A stretch of DNA of 64,000 nucleotides. It comes from Prevotella sp. GTDB taxonomy: Bacteria; Bacteroidota; Bacteroidia; Bacteroidales; Bacteroidaceae. Position numbers and translations under genes: made by a program. Shown here one piece after another: positions 34,868 to 43,685 of the stretch. The notes under the pieces are model-generated. The model was not told where the DNA came from and made no database searches. It saw only the letters and a list, made by a program, of their open reading frames with translations. The stretch spans positions 23,030 to 87,029 of the forward strand of contig JAEEXN010000004.1 of assembly GCA_016291595.1 (NCBI GenBank). Direction: 5' to 3'. Position 1 is the stretch's first letter. The number at the start of each line of letters is the position of its first letter.

Positions 34868-37033
34868 TTATTCTTTGTCAAGCAAAATCTTCATCATCTC
34901 AACAGCGGCTTTAGCAACACTGGTGCCAGGACCGAAGATTGCTGCAACGCCGGCCTTATAAAGGAAGTCATAGTCTTGAGCTGGGATAACACCACCAGCT
35001 ATAACCATAATGTCCTCACGACCCAACTTCTTGAGTTCTTCGATGAGCTGTGGAATCAGAGTTTTATGACCTGCTGCTAGTGAAGACGCTCCAACGATGT
35101 GGACATCGTTCTCAACAGCCTCGCGGGCAGCCTCGGCTGGAGTTTGGAACAAAGGTCCCATATCAACGTCAAAACCACAGTCGGCATAACCTGTTGCAAC
35201 CACTTTTGCACCACGATCATGACCATCTTGACCCATCTTTGCAACAAAGATACGTGGACGACGGCCCTCCTTCTTGGCAAACTCTTCTGTCAACTGACAA
35301 GCGAGATCAAAATCGCTGTCGTTCTTGCTTTCTGAACTATACACGCCTGAAATTGTTCTGATTACTGCTTTATAACGACCTACGATTTCTTCGCAGGCAT
35401 CTGAAATCTCACCAAGAGTACAACGAAGCTGGGCTGCTTTAACAGCGAGATCCAACAAATTGTTCTCTGACTTACGGCCTTCATTGAAGTCGCGCACGCA
35501 CTCGGTGATAGCCTTAAGAGCTGCCTGACATGCGGCCTCGTCACGAGAACCACGTACCTGAGCAAGGCTTTCCTCCTGCTGCTTACGAACAGCTGTGTTA
35601 TCAACCTCAAGGATATCAATAGGATCCTCGTGCTCAAGGCGATACTTGTTGGTGCCAACGATGGTTTGAACACCAGAGTCAATACGAGCCTGGGTACGGG
35701 CGGCAGCCTCCTCGATACGCATCTTGGGCAGACCTGTCTCAATAGCCTTAGCCATACCACCGAGTTTCTCGATTTCTTGAATGTGCTCCCAGGCCTTATG
35801 TACCAGTTCGTTGGTCAGTGTCTCAACATAGTAAGAACCTGCCCACGGGTCAATCTGTTTACATACCTTGGTTTCATTCTGAATATAGATCTGGGTGTTA
35901 CGGGCAATACGTGCAGAGAAGTCGGTAGGCAGAGCAATAGCCTCGTCTAGAGCATTAGTGTGAAGTGACTGAGTGTGACCCAGCACAGCTGCCATAGCTT
36001 CAATACAGGTACGACCAACGTTGTTGAAAGGATCCTGCTCTGTGAGTGACCAACCAGAGGTCTGCGAGTGGGTACGCAGTGCCAAAGACTTCGGGTTCTT
36101 TGCGCCGAAACTCTTCACAATCTTTGCCCACAACAGACGACCTGCACGCATCTTGGCAATCTCCATGAAGTGGTTCATACCAATGGCCCAGAAGAAACTC
36201 AAACGCGGAGCAAAGGCATCAACGTCAATACCTGCGTTAACACCTGTACGCAAGTAGTCCATACCATCTGCGAGGGTATAAGCCAACTCAATATCAGCTG
36301 TAGCACCAGCCTCCTGCATATGGTAACCGGAGATAGAAATAGAGTTGAACTTCGGCATCTTCTGTGAAGTGTACTCAAAGATATCGGCGATAATCTTCAT
36401 TGAGAATGCGGGAGGATAAATATAGGTATTACGTACCATGAACTCCTTCAGAATATCATTCTGAATGGTTCCTGCCATTTCCTCGAGCTGAGCGCCCTGC
36501 TCCAATCCGGCCACGATGTAGAATGCCAGGATAGGCAGTACGGCACCATTCATGGTCATAGAAACTGACATCTTGTTGAGGGGTATTCCGCTAAAGAGTA
36601 CCTTCATGTTCTCTTCGTTACAGATAGATACACCAGCCTTACCCACATCACCCACAACACGAGCATTATCAGGGTCGTAACCACGGTGTGTCGGCAGATC
36701 GAAAGCTACAGACAGACCTTTCTGTCCAGAAGCCAAGTTACGACGATAGAAAGCATTCGACTCCTCAGCGGTAGAGAATCCAGCATACTGACGGATTGTC
36801 CACGGACGGAACGGATACATCATTGAATATGGACCACGAAGATAAGGAGGAATACCTGCTGTGAAGTCAAGGTGCTCCATACCCTCAAGGTCTTCTTTTG
36901 TATAAACGGGACGAACCTCGATATGCTCGGGGGTCTTCCAGTTCTCTACAATACCATTTTCTTTTACCCACTTGGCACCATCTTGAGCCTTGATGCCTGC
37001 ATAGATATCAATATCTTTAAACTGTTTACGCAT
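34868..37033 (-). CDS. mutB: Methylmalonyl-CoA mutase, large (catalytic) subunit
   Basis: 721-residue adenosylcobalamin enzyme interconverting succinyl-CoA and (R)-methylmalonyl-CoA in the route to propionate. The N-terminal barrel has [20 protein letters not shown] and [16 protein letters not shown]; the C-terminal B12 domain has the DxHxxG motif in [10 protein letters not shown] near residue 615, and [14 protein letters not shown]. It lies 19 bases after mutA on the same strand. Full length. Confidence 0.97.
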   Translation of the reverse strand: MRKQFKDIDIYAGIKAQDGAKWVKENGIVENWKTPEHIEVRPVYTKEDLEGMEHLDFTAGIPPYLRGPYSMMYPFRPWTIRQYAGFSTAEESNAFYRRNLASGQKGLSVAFDLPTHRGYDPDNARVVGDVGKAGVSICNEENMKVLFSGIPLNKMSVSMTMNGAVLPILAFYIVAGLEQGAQLEEMAGTIQNDILKEFMVRNTYIYPPAFSMKIIADIFEYTSQKMPKFNSISISGYHMQEAGATADIELAYTLADGMDYLRTGVNAGIDVDAFAPRLSFFWAIGMNHFMEIAKMRAGRLLWAKIVKSFGAKNPKSLALRTHSQTSGWSLTEQDPFNNVGRTCIEAMAAVLGHTQSLHTNALDEAIALPTDFSARIARNTQIYIQNETKVCKQIDPWAGSYYVETLTNELVHKAWEHIQEIEKLGGMAKAIETGLPKMRIEEAAARTQARIDSGVQTIVGTNKYRLEHEDPIDILEVDNTAVRKQQEESLAQVRGSRDEAACQAALKAITECVRDFNEGRKSENNLLDLAVKAAQLRCTLGEISDACEEIVGRYKAVIRTISGVYSSESKNDSDFDLACQLTEEFAKKEGRRPRIFVAKMGQDGHDRGAKVVATGYADCGFDVDMGPLFQTPAEAAREAVENDVHIVGASSLAAGHKTLIPQLIEELKKLGREDIMVIAGGVIPAQDYDFLYKAGVAAIFGPGTSVAKAAVEMMKILLDKE

Positions 37034-37052
37034 AATTCAAGTCTCCTCTTCT

Positions 37053-38912
37053 TTAAATACCAAGTTTCTGATTATAATCTTTCAAAGTCTCAAGCACATT
37101 ACACTTAACATGTACGAAATTCTCAATACCTGCAGCCTTGAGGTCTTCCATACAAGCAGGAGCACCTGCTACAACGAACATTGCGCGGCCGTTGAGATAC
37201 TTAAATGCAGGAATTGCATACTCAGCGTACTCGTCATCGCTAGAGCATATTACCACAATATCAGCTTTTGCCTCGAGTGCAGCATCAACACCCTCCTCAA
37301 CGGTCTTGAAGCCGAGATTGTCAATAACCTTGTAACCAGCACAAGCCAGGAAGTTGCATGAGAATTGAGCACGTGCCTGACGCATAGCAAGATTACCAAT
37401 TGTCAGCATAAATGCAACTGGCACTTTCTTTTCCTCTGTAGCAATGCGCAGATCTTCAAAGTCTGCAGCAAGACGAGTGCTCTTAATAGCCTTGTATGGA
37501 GGATTCTCACACTCACCTTCTGGGTGACAACCACAACCACATGCTATTGGACGCTTACCTTCACTCTTTTCAGTGAAATTGGGGAACTGGTTAGTTCCAA
37601 GCAAGAACTCTTTACGTTTAGCAGCATCACCGTGGCGCTTTACATTTGTAGCATTGATGTCATCCTGAATGACTCCTGCTTTTGTTGCAGCGAGGAAACC
37701 GCCCTCTTCTTCCACTTTCAGGAAGATCTTCCATGCCTCTGTAGCCAGAGCATCAGTCAAGTGCTCAATATAGTAAGAGCCTGCACCTGGATCTACAATG
37801 CGGTCGAAATGACTCTCTTCCTTAATGATAAGCTGTTGATTGCGTGCAATGCGCTCAGAGAAGTCAGTTGCCTCTTCATAGGTAACATCGAACGGTGTGA
37901 CCACCATAGAGTGAACACCTCCGAGAGCAGCACTCATAGCCTCAGTCTGAGAACGAAGCAAATTCACATAACTATCAAACAAAGTCTGATTATATGTAGA
38001 TGTTGTTGCATTAATAATCATTTTACAAGCACAATCGCACTTAGGCTCATATTGCTTCACGATTTGTGCCCAAAGTAGACGGGCAGCACGGAACTTTGCA
38101 AGTTCCATGAAATAATTCTCACTTACACCCATGTTGAACTTAATGCTCTTAGCAGCAAGGTCAACGTCAACGTCAGCGTCTACAAGTTGTTGCAGATACT
38201 CATTACCCCATGCAAGTGCATAGCCTAATTCCTGTACGATGTAAGCACCAGCATTATTCAAAGCCTCTGTATTGACTGAGATACAACGGAAGCAAGGATA
38301 CTCTTTTAGTACCTCTACAAGTTTCGGGGCAACCTCGAGCATTGGCGTGGTATCTTTACCTTTCATCACCATCTTAACAAGAGGATCGAAATTGATGCTG
38401 CCAACAACTTTTTCTTTGTCGTAATTCTTTTTCTCGAAGTATGCTACGAGAATATTGGCTAGGTCGAGTACATGACTTGGGCATGTTGAGAAATTTACTT
38501 CAACGATGTCGCATCGAATATTATTTAATAAGGTATCAACCAACTCTGCGCTGACCTGACTGCCTTCAACCTTAAACCCTAGAGAGTCGACACCTTTATT
38601 TAGGATGTCAAGAGCCTTGGCATTTGCCTGGACGGGATCATTAACTAAGATGTCCTGACGAACATACCATACGTTGTTGTCTTTCTTGTTGCCACGAACA
38701 AATGGAAACTCACCTGGCAAAGCGTCAGGTGTTTTCAAGTTTGCCAAATCCTCACGGCGATAGAAAGGCTGCACATTAAAACCTTCGTTTGTTCTCCAAA
38801 CGAGTCTCTTCTGGAAGTCTGCCCCTTTCAAATCAACCTGGATTTTGTCCAGCCACTGTTGAGTGGTAGGTGCTTGGAACTCTGTGAAGAGCTTTTCTTT
38901 GTTGTTTGACAT
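37053..38912 (-). CDS. mutA: Methylmalonyl-CoA mutase, small subunit
   Basis: 619-residue non-catalytic partner of MutB. It shows the barrel domain (FQAPTTQQWLDKIQVDLKG at the start, DPGAGSYYIEHLTD in the middle) and a C-terminal flavodoxin-like domain that lacks the cobalamin-binding DxHxxG, as expected for this subunit. An insertion rich in Cys and Pro (ACGCGCHPEGECENPP) near residue 475 is notable and could bind metal. First gene of the mutAB operon. Confidence 0.95.
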   Translation of the reverse strand: MSNNKEKLFTEFQAPTTQQWLDKIQVDLKGADFQKRLVWRTNEGFNVQPFYRREDLANLKTPDALPGEFPFVRGNKKDNNVWYVRQDILVNDPVQANAKALDILNKGVDSLGFKVEGSQVSAELVDTLLNNIRCDIVEVNFSTCPSHVLDLANILVAYFEKKNYDKEKVVGSINFDPLVKMVMKGKDTTPMLEVAPKLVEVLKEYPCFRCISVNTEALNNAGAYIVQELGYALAWGNEYLQQLVDADVDVDLAAKSIKFNMGVSENYFMELAKFRAARLLWAQIVKQYEPKCDCACKMIINATTSTYNQTLFDSYVNLLRSQTEAMSAALGGVHSMVVTPFDVTYEEATDFSERIARNQQLIIKEESHFDRIVDPGAGSYYIEHLTDALATEAWKIFLKVEEEGGFLAATKAGVIQDDINATNVKRHGDAAKRKEFLLGTNQFPNFTEKSEGKRPIACGCGCHPEGECENPPYKAIKSTRLAADFEDLRIATEEKKVPVAFMLTIGNLAMRQARAQFSCNFLACAGYKVIDNLGFKTVEEGVDAALEAKADIVVICSSDDEYAEYAIPAFKYLNGRAMFVVAGAPACMEDLKAAGIENFVHVKCNVLETLKDYNQKLGI

Positions 38913-38964
38913 AGTTTTGTAATATTATATAAGTTGTAATAGAAAATACTACGCTTACAGCTTG

Positions 38965-38996
38965 CAAAGATACTAGTTTTTTCTGATACACTCAAA
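38965..38996 (-). promoter_or_regulatory. Promoter of mutAB
   Basis: Minus strand: -33 TTTG (38993-38996), 20-base spacer, -7 TATCTTTG (38965-38972). Perfect consensus. Confidence 0.8.
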
Positions 38997-39097
38997 TATT
39001 TCGGCAGAAAATAATATTTAATCGTGAAAAATTCAAAAACTAACGGTTTTGCACTAAAAATGTTTTGCTAAAATTATTAAATAAACAATATTATTGG

Positions 39098-39105
39098 TAA
39101 CTTTG
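39098..39105 (+). promoter_or_regulatory. -7 box of the AspT-type permease gene
   Basis: TAACTTTG followed by CA. Transcription would start near 39112, which excludes start codons before that point and leaves a very short leader before ATG 39127. Confidence 0.55.
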
Positions 39106-39126
39106 CACCAATTTCGCACATACGTA

Positions 39127-40812
39127 ATGGATTGGATTATTCAATTGTTCGCAAACACAGAGTCGGTTGCACATATAGTATTGCTATATGCTGTAGTTAT
39201 TGCTGTTGGGGTATATTTAGGCAAGATTAAAGTTGCAGGTATCTCTCTTGGCGTGACGTTCGTTCTTTTCGCAGGTATCGTGGCAGGACATGTAGGCTTT
39301 ACTGCGCCTGAAAACATATTGACCTTTATTCAGGATTTTGGCTTAGTTCTTTTTGTGTTTATGATTGGTTTGCAGGTAGGACCAGGCTTTTTCGAGAGTT
39401 TTGGTAAAGCTGGTGTCAAACTTAACGGTTTAGCAGCATTGGGTATTCTCCTGAACATTATCGTAATGTTTATTTGTTACTACGTTTTTTTCGATACGAG
39501 TAATCCTAATAATCTCCCAATGATGATAGGAACACTTTATGGCGCGGTTACAAATACACCAGGTTTGGGTGCCGCAAATGAAGCCCTTTCGACAGTATTT
39601 CCAAATAATGATGTTCCTCAAATAGCCTCGGGGTATGCTTGTGCTTATCCTTTGGGCGTTTTAGGTATTATTGGCGCTACTATATTGGTTAAGTATTTCT
39701 GCAACATTGATTTGGACAAAGAAGAAAAACGTCTTGTTGCGCTTGAAAATGCTAATGCAAATGTTAAACCTCACAAGATGTTCTTGAAAGTTACAAACTC
39801 ATATCTTGAGGGAAAAACATTGTTGCAGGTTCACAATTTTTTGAATAGAGACTTTGTTTGTTCACGTATATTGCATGAAGGACACGTGAGCATACCTAAT
39901 CGGAATACCGTATTCCATATTGGCGATCAACTTTTTATGGTGTGTGCGGAGGCTGATGCAGAAGCTATTATGGCTTTTATCGGACCAAAGATTGAGGTTG
40001 AATGGGAAAAACAGGATCAACCACTTGTTAACAAACGTATACTTATTACCAGACCCTCTATCAATGGTAAAACTCTTGGGCAAATGCATTTCTCTAGTGT
40101 TCATGGCGTGAACGTAACTCGAGTAACGCGACAAGGCATGGATTTATTTGCCAGTGCAGGACTTCCATTGCAAGTTGGTGACCGTATTATGGTAGTTGGT
40201 CCTGAGGATGCTGTCAATCGTGTTGCTGATGCTATGGGCAATTCTATCCGTCGTCTTGACGCGCCCAATATTGCGACTATTTTTGTCGGAATTTTCTTGG
40301 GCATTATTTTCGGTTCACTTCCTATTGCTATTCCCGGTATACCAATCCCGATGAAATTAGGTATAGCTGGTGGCCCACTGATTATTGCTATCCTAATAGG
40401 TCGTTACGGCTATAAGGTAAAACTTGTTACATATACAACTACATCTGCCAATATGATGCTTCGGGAGATTGGCCTTGTGCTCTTCTTAGCCAGTGTGGGT
40501 GTTAAAGCTGGTGCAGGATTCGTAGATACAGTGGTCGAGGGTGATGGACTTCTTTATGTTCTCACTGGTTTTCTCATTACTGTAATCCCGATACTTATCA
40601 TTGGCCCTATTGCACGTATGAGATTTCGGTTCAACTTCTTTACAATCATGGGAATGTTGGCAGGTACTTACACTGATCCGCCCGCACTGGCATATGCTAA
40701 TAGCGTCTGCTCAAAGGAGGCTCCTGCATTAGGTTATTCTACCGTATATCCACTTTGTATGTTCCTTCGAATATTTACAGCACAGATAATAGTGCTATTT
40801 TTCTGTGGGTAA
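39127..40812 (+). CDS. AspT/YidE-family permease with paired RCK_C domains
   Basis: 561-residue membrane protein made of two AspT/YidE-type membrane halves (residues 1 to about 195 and about 385-561) around two cytosolic RCK_C domains (one around [19 protein letters not shown], one around [19 protein letters not shown]). The repeated motif [12 protein letters not shown] and its counterpart [14 protein letters not shown] mark the two halves. The family includes aspartate/alanine and possibly succinate exchangers; a role in C4-dicarboxylate or succinate export would suit the neighbouring genes but is inference. Start ATG 39127 is chosen over an upstream start that lies within the promoter. Confidence 0.87.
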   Translation: MDWIIQLFANTESVAHIVLLYAVVIAVGVYLGKIKVAGISLGVTFVLFAGIVAGHVGFTAPENILTFIQDFGLVLFVFMIGLQVGPGFFESFGKAGVKLNGLAALGILLNIIVMFICYYVFFDTSNPNNLPMMIGTLYGAVTNTPGLGAANEALSTVFPNNDVPQIASGYACAYPLGVLGIIGATILVKYFCNIDLDKEEKRLVALENANANVKPHKMFLKVTNSYLEGKTLLQVHNFLNRDFVCSRILHEGHVSIPNRNTVFHIGDQLFMVCAEADAEAIMAFIGPKIEVEWEKQDQPLVNKRILITRPSINGKTLGQMHFSSVHGVNVTRVTRQGMDLFASAGLPLQVGDRIMVVGPEDAVNRVADAMGNSIRRLDAPNIATIFVGIFLGIIFGSLPIAIPGIPIPMKLGIAGGPLIIAILIGRYGYKVKLVTYTTTSANMMLREIGLVLFLASVGVKAGAGFVDTVVEGDGLLYVLTGFLITVIPILIIGPIARMRFRFNFFTIMGMLAGTYTDPPALAYANSVCSKEAPALGYSTVYPLCMFLRIFTAQIIVLFFCG

Positions 40813-40866
40813 CGATCTGGCCATTACTCGATATAAATATTTAATTAAAAGCCTATATAATAACAC

Positions 40867-41796
40867 ATGAGAAAAATCGGAATTCTGTTAATAGTATTGC
40901 TTGCAGTTCCTGCAATGATGTTCGGACAAGGTGCCCGTAACATCAGAATCAGCGAGGTGCTGGTCAACAATACTGTAAGCTTACAGGACGAGTTTGGTAA
41001 TCATGACGCATGGATGGAATTAGAGAATACTGCATTCTCTACTTATAATGTCCGTGGCATGTACATTACGACCGATAAAAGCGTCCTTGACAAGTCTCTC
41101 AGTGCTCCAGAACGCATCAAACGAATGTGTATCATCCCTAGTGGAGATCCGCGTACGGTGATGTCTGCCCGTCAGCACTTGGTTCTTTATCTTAACAGCA
41201 ACCCTAAAAGGGGCGCCACACATTTGGCTGTGCCTGTTGACTCTCTTGGAAAAAACTGGGTTGCACTCTATGATGGAAATGGCATCGACCTTATTGATTC
41301 AGTCAGTATCCCGCGACTTAGTGTAAATGAGTCGTATGCCTTGTTGAAAGTTGAGCGTGGGAAGTATGTTTGGGGAGTTATGCAGCCTGATATGGTGACT
41401 CCGGGCATTGCCAATGAGCAGAGTATAACTGAGTCAAAAGCTGCAAAGTTAAAAAGAGATGACCCTCATGGATTTGGTATCACCGTCCTTTCAATGGGTA
41501 TTGTGTTCTTCTGTTTAACACTGCTTTTCGTTTTCTTCTCACTATTTGGTAAGTTTATGTCTGATAGATCTGCTCAGAAGAAAGCACAAGAAAAGAGGTC
41601 AAAGCAGGCAGCAACGATAGAAGCGGCTAAGAAAGCTGAGGCAGACTTTAAGAGTAAACAGGCAAGCCTCGTTAACAAGGAAATCTACATGGCAGTTATT
41701 GCTATGGCCCTCAAACAATATCAAGATGATGCACATGATATTGAGAGTGGCATCATCACTATTAACCCCAAACATTCTAAATGGACAAGAGTATAA
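40867..41796 (+). CDS. OadG-type gamma subunit fused to a lamin-tail domain
   Basis: 309-residue membrane protein. It starts with a signal peptide (MRKIGILLIVLLAVPAMMFG), then a lamin-tail (LTD) beta-sandwich at about 25-170 (RISEVLVNN, DAWMELEN, ARQHLVLYLN), then one transmembrane helix at about 205-228 (GFGITVLSMGIVFFCLTLLF), and a charged cytosolic coiled-coil tail. The helix and tail match the gamma subunit of sodium-pumping decarboxylases, which tethers the complex to the membrane. The exported LTD is an extra module found in Bacteroidetes, of unknown purpose. It comes before the biotin carrier and beta-subunit genes. Confidence 0.82.
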   Translation: MRKIGILLIVLLAVPAMMFGQGARNIRISEVLVNNTVSLQDEFGNHDAWMELENTAFSTYNVRGMYITTDKSVLDKSLSAPERIKRMCIIPSGDPRTVMSARQHLVLYLNSNPKRGATHLAVPVDSLGKNWVALYDGNGIDLIDSVSIPRLSVNESYALLKVERGKYVWGVMQPDMVTPGIANEQSITESKAAKLKRDDPHGFGITVLSMGIVFFCLTLLFVFFSLFGKFMSDRSAQKKAQEKRSKQAATIEAAKKAEADFKSKQASLVNKEIYMAVIAMALKQYQDDAHDIESGIITINPKHSKWTRV

Positions 41797-41801
41797 GAAT
41801 T

Positions 41802-42257
41802 ATGAATAAGTACGAGTATAAAGTTCAAGGCGTCGACTATAAAGTTGAAATTGAAGATGTAGAAGGCAATATTGCCAAAGTAACAGTCAATGGCATTCCA
41901 TTTGAAGTAGAAATGAAGGAGCCTGTTAAAGCGACAGTAAAACCTCAAGCTGTTCATGTGGTACCACCTGTTTCACAAGGTGCTAAATTCGTGAAGCCAG
42001 AAGTTCCCTCAACACCAGTAGCCGCACCTAAGCAGGAAGGCGCTGGCCATAAGGTCATAGCACCGCTACCTGGTACAATTTCTGAGGTGAAGGTTAAAGT
42101 TGGAGACAGCGTAAATGCCGGAGATACAGTTGTTGTTCTCGAAGCCATGAAGATGCAGAACAATATTGAAGCCGACTATACAGGTACAGTCACATCCGTA
42201 ATGGTTAATCAAGGTGAGTCTGTCATGGAAGGCTCCACACTTGTGACCATTGGATAA
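41802..42257 (+). CDS. mmdC: Biotin carboxyl carrier subunit of the sodium-pumping decarboxylase
   Basis: 151-residue protein: an N-terminal region (YEYKVQGVDYKVEI), a Pro/Ala/Val-rich linker (about 41-80), and a biotinyl domain with the attachment motif EAMKM (Lys117). It carries CO2 on biotin from the carboxyltransferase to the membrane beta subunit. The start ATG 41802 lies five bases after the previous stop. An in-frame ATG at 41781 would overlap that gene and adds seven unlikely residues. Confidence 0.88.
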   Translation: MNKYEYKVQGVDYKVEIEDVEGNIAKVTVNGIPFEVEMKEPVKATVKPQAVHVVPPVSQGAKFVKPEVPSTPVAAPKQEGAGHKVIAPLPGTISEVKVKVGDSVNAGDTVVVLEAMKMQNNIEADYTGTVTSVMVNQGESVMEGSTLVTIG

Positions 42258-42390
42258 TTGAATATTTATGAAATGGCGAAGAATGTCATAATCACAGGTA
42301 TGAGTATTCAGTCCTCTATATTTATCAGTGTAGGCAACCGAATTGTGACAATAATAGCCGAACGCAATTGATAATTGACAAATAATTATT
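42258..42390. other. 133-base gap between mmdC and mmdB
   Basis: No gene, promoter box or hairpin that I can support; the genes on both sides are probably still co-transcribed. Confidence 0.3.
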
Positions 42391-43548
42391 ATGAGTTTTA
42401 CAGAATTTCTCGTAAGCAACTTTAATGAGTTTCTCACCTATACTGGCTTTGCCAATGCTACTGGTGGAAATCTCATCATGATTGTTGTCGGTGCCATCCT
42501 TATATATTTGGCAATCAAGAAAGACTTCGAACCTCTGTTATTGGTGCCTATTGGCTTGGGTATTATTCTTGGTAATATCCCTTTCCGCGCTGATGCTGGT
42601 TTGGAAATTGGTCTATATGAAGACAACTCTGTTTTGAACATATTCTACCAAGGTGTACGCCAAGGGTGGTATCCACCACTTGTGTTCCTCGGTATTGGTG
42701 CCATGACCGATTTCTCGGCATTGATTGCCAATCCTAAGCTGGTGCTTATTGGAGCTTCAGCCCAATTTGGTATCTTTGGCGCTTATATGTTTGCTTTGGC
42801 ACTTGGCTTTGAACCCAATCAGGCTGCTGGTATTGCTATCATTGGTGGTGCTGACGGTCCTACAGCCATCTTCTTGTCCAGCAAGCTGAGTCCTAACTTG
42901 ATGGGTGCGATTGCTGTATGTGCATATTCGTATATGGCTTTGGTTCCACTGATTCAGCCTCCTTTAATGCGTTTGCTCACAACTAAAAAAGAGCGTGTTA
43001 TTCGCATGAAGCCTGCCCGTAATGTAAGCCAGACCGAACGTATTCTCTTCCCTATTATTGGCTTATTGCTCACCACGTTCATTGTTCCTTCAGGTTTACC
43101 TTTGCTTGGCATGCTTTTCTTCGGTAATTTACTGAAAGAATCTGGCAAGACAACCCGTCTTGCCAAAACTGCAGGATCAGCTCTTAACGACATTGTTGTT
43201 ATGTTATTAGGTCTTACCGTTGGTTGCTCAACGCAGGCAAGCGAGTTCCTTACTCTTAACACCTGCTTCATCTTTGCCGTTGGTGCTATGGCCTTTATCG
43301 TAGCCAGTGCGAGTGGAGTGCTTTTCGTAAAGCTAATGAACATCTTCCTGCCAAAGGACAAGAAACTGAATCCGTTAATCGGTAATGCGGGAGTGAGTGC
43401 CGTTCCTATGGCAGCTCGTATTTCAAATAATATTGGTCTTGAATATGATCGCCATAACTTCTTGCTCATGCATGCTATGGGTCCGAATGTGGCTGGTGTT
43501 ATTGGTTCAGCCGTTGCAGCTGGTGCTTTGCTTGGATTCTTAAGTTAA
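42391..43548 (+). CDS. mmdB: Sodium-translocating decarboxylase beta subunit
   Basis: 385-residue polytopic membrane protein of the OadB/MmdB/GcdB family that decarboxylates carboxybiotin and pumps sodium outward. Conserved parts seen are LVPIGLGIILGNIPF, FLGIGAMTDFSALIANP, the central GGADGPTAIFLSSKL with the functional Asp, and GNAGVSAVPMAARISN near the end. With the mutase genes next door, methylmalonyl-CoA decarboxylase is the likely complex. The carboxyltransferase alpha subunit is not in this window. A strong terminator follows. Confidence 0.92.
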   Translation: MSFTEFLVSNFNEFLTYTGFANATGGNLIMIVVGAILIYLAIKKDFEPLLLVPIGLGIILGNIPFRADAGLEIGLYEDNSVLNIFYQGVRQGWYPPLVFLGIGAMTDFSALIANPKLVLIGASAQFGIFGAYMFALALGFEPNQAAGIAIIGGADGPTAIFLSSKLSPNLMGAIAVCAYSYMALVPLIQPPLMRLLTTKKERVIRMKPARNVSQTERILFPIIGLLLTTFIVPSGLPLLGMLFFGNLLKESGKTTRLAKTAGSALNDIVVMLLGLTVGCSTQASEFLTLNTCFIFAVGAMAFIVASASGVLFVKLMNIFLPKDKKLNPLIGNAGVSAVPMAARISNNIGLEYDRHNFLLMHAMGPNVAGVIGSAVAAGALLGFLS

Positions 43549-43567
43549 CAGATACTAATTGATACAC

Positions 43568-43622
43568 AATTGGCGGCTTTGCTACAGATTCAGAAGAATC
43601 ATGCAAAACCGCCAATTATTTT
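43568..43622 (+). terminator. Intrinsic terminator after mmdB
   Basis: AATTGGCGG-x-TTTGC (43568-43582) pairs with GCAAA-x-CCGCCAATT (43603-43617), and inner GATTC with GAATC. The run ATTATTTTC follows. Confidence 0.88.
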
Positions 43623-43685
43623 CACTCTACTTCATATACTTGTTGTTTTTCAGTAAATAAAGAGAGCACGAATAGGAAACAATTC

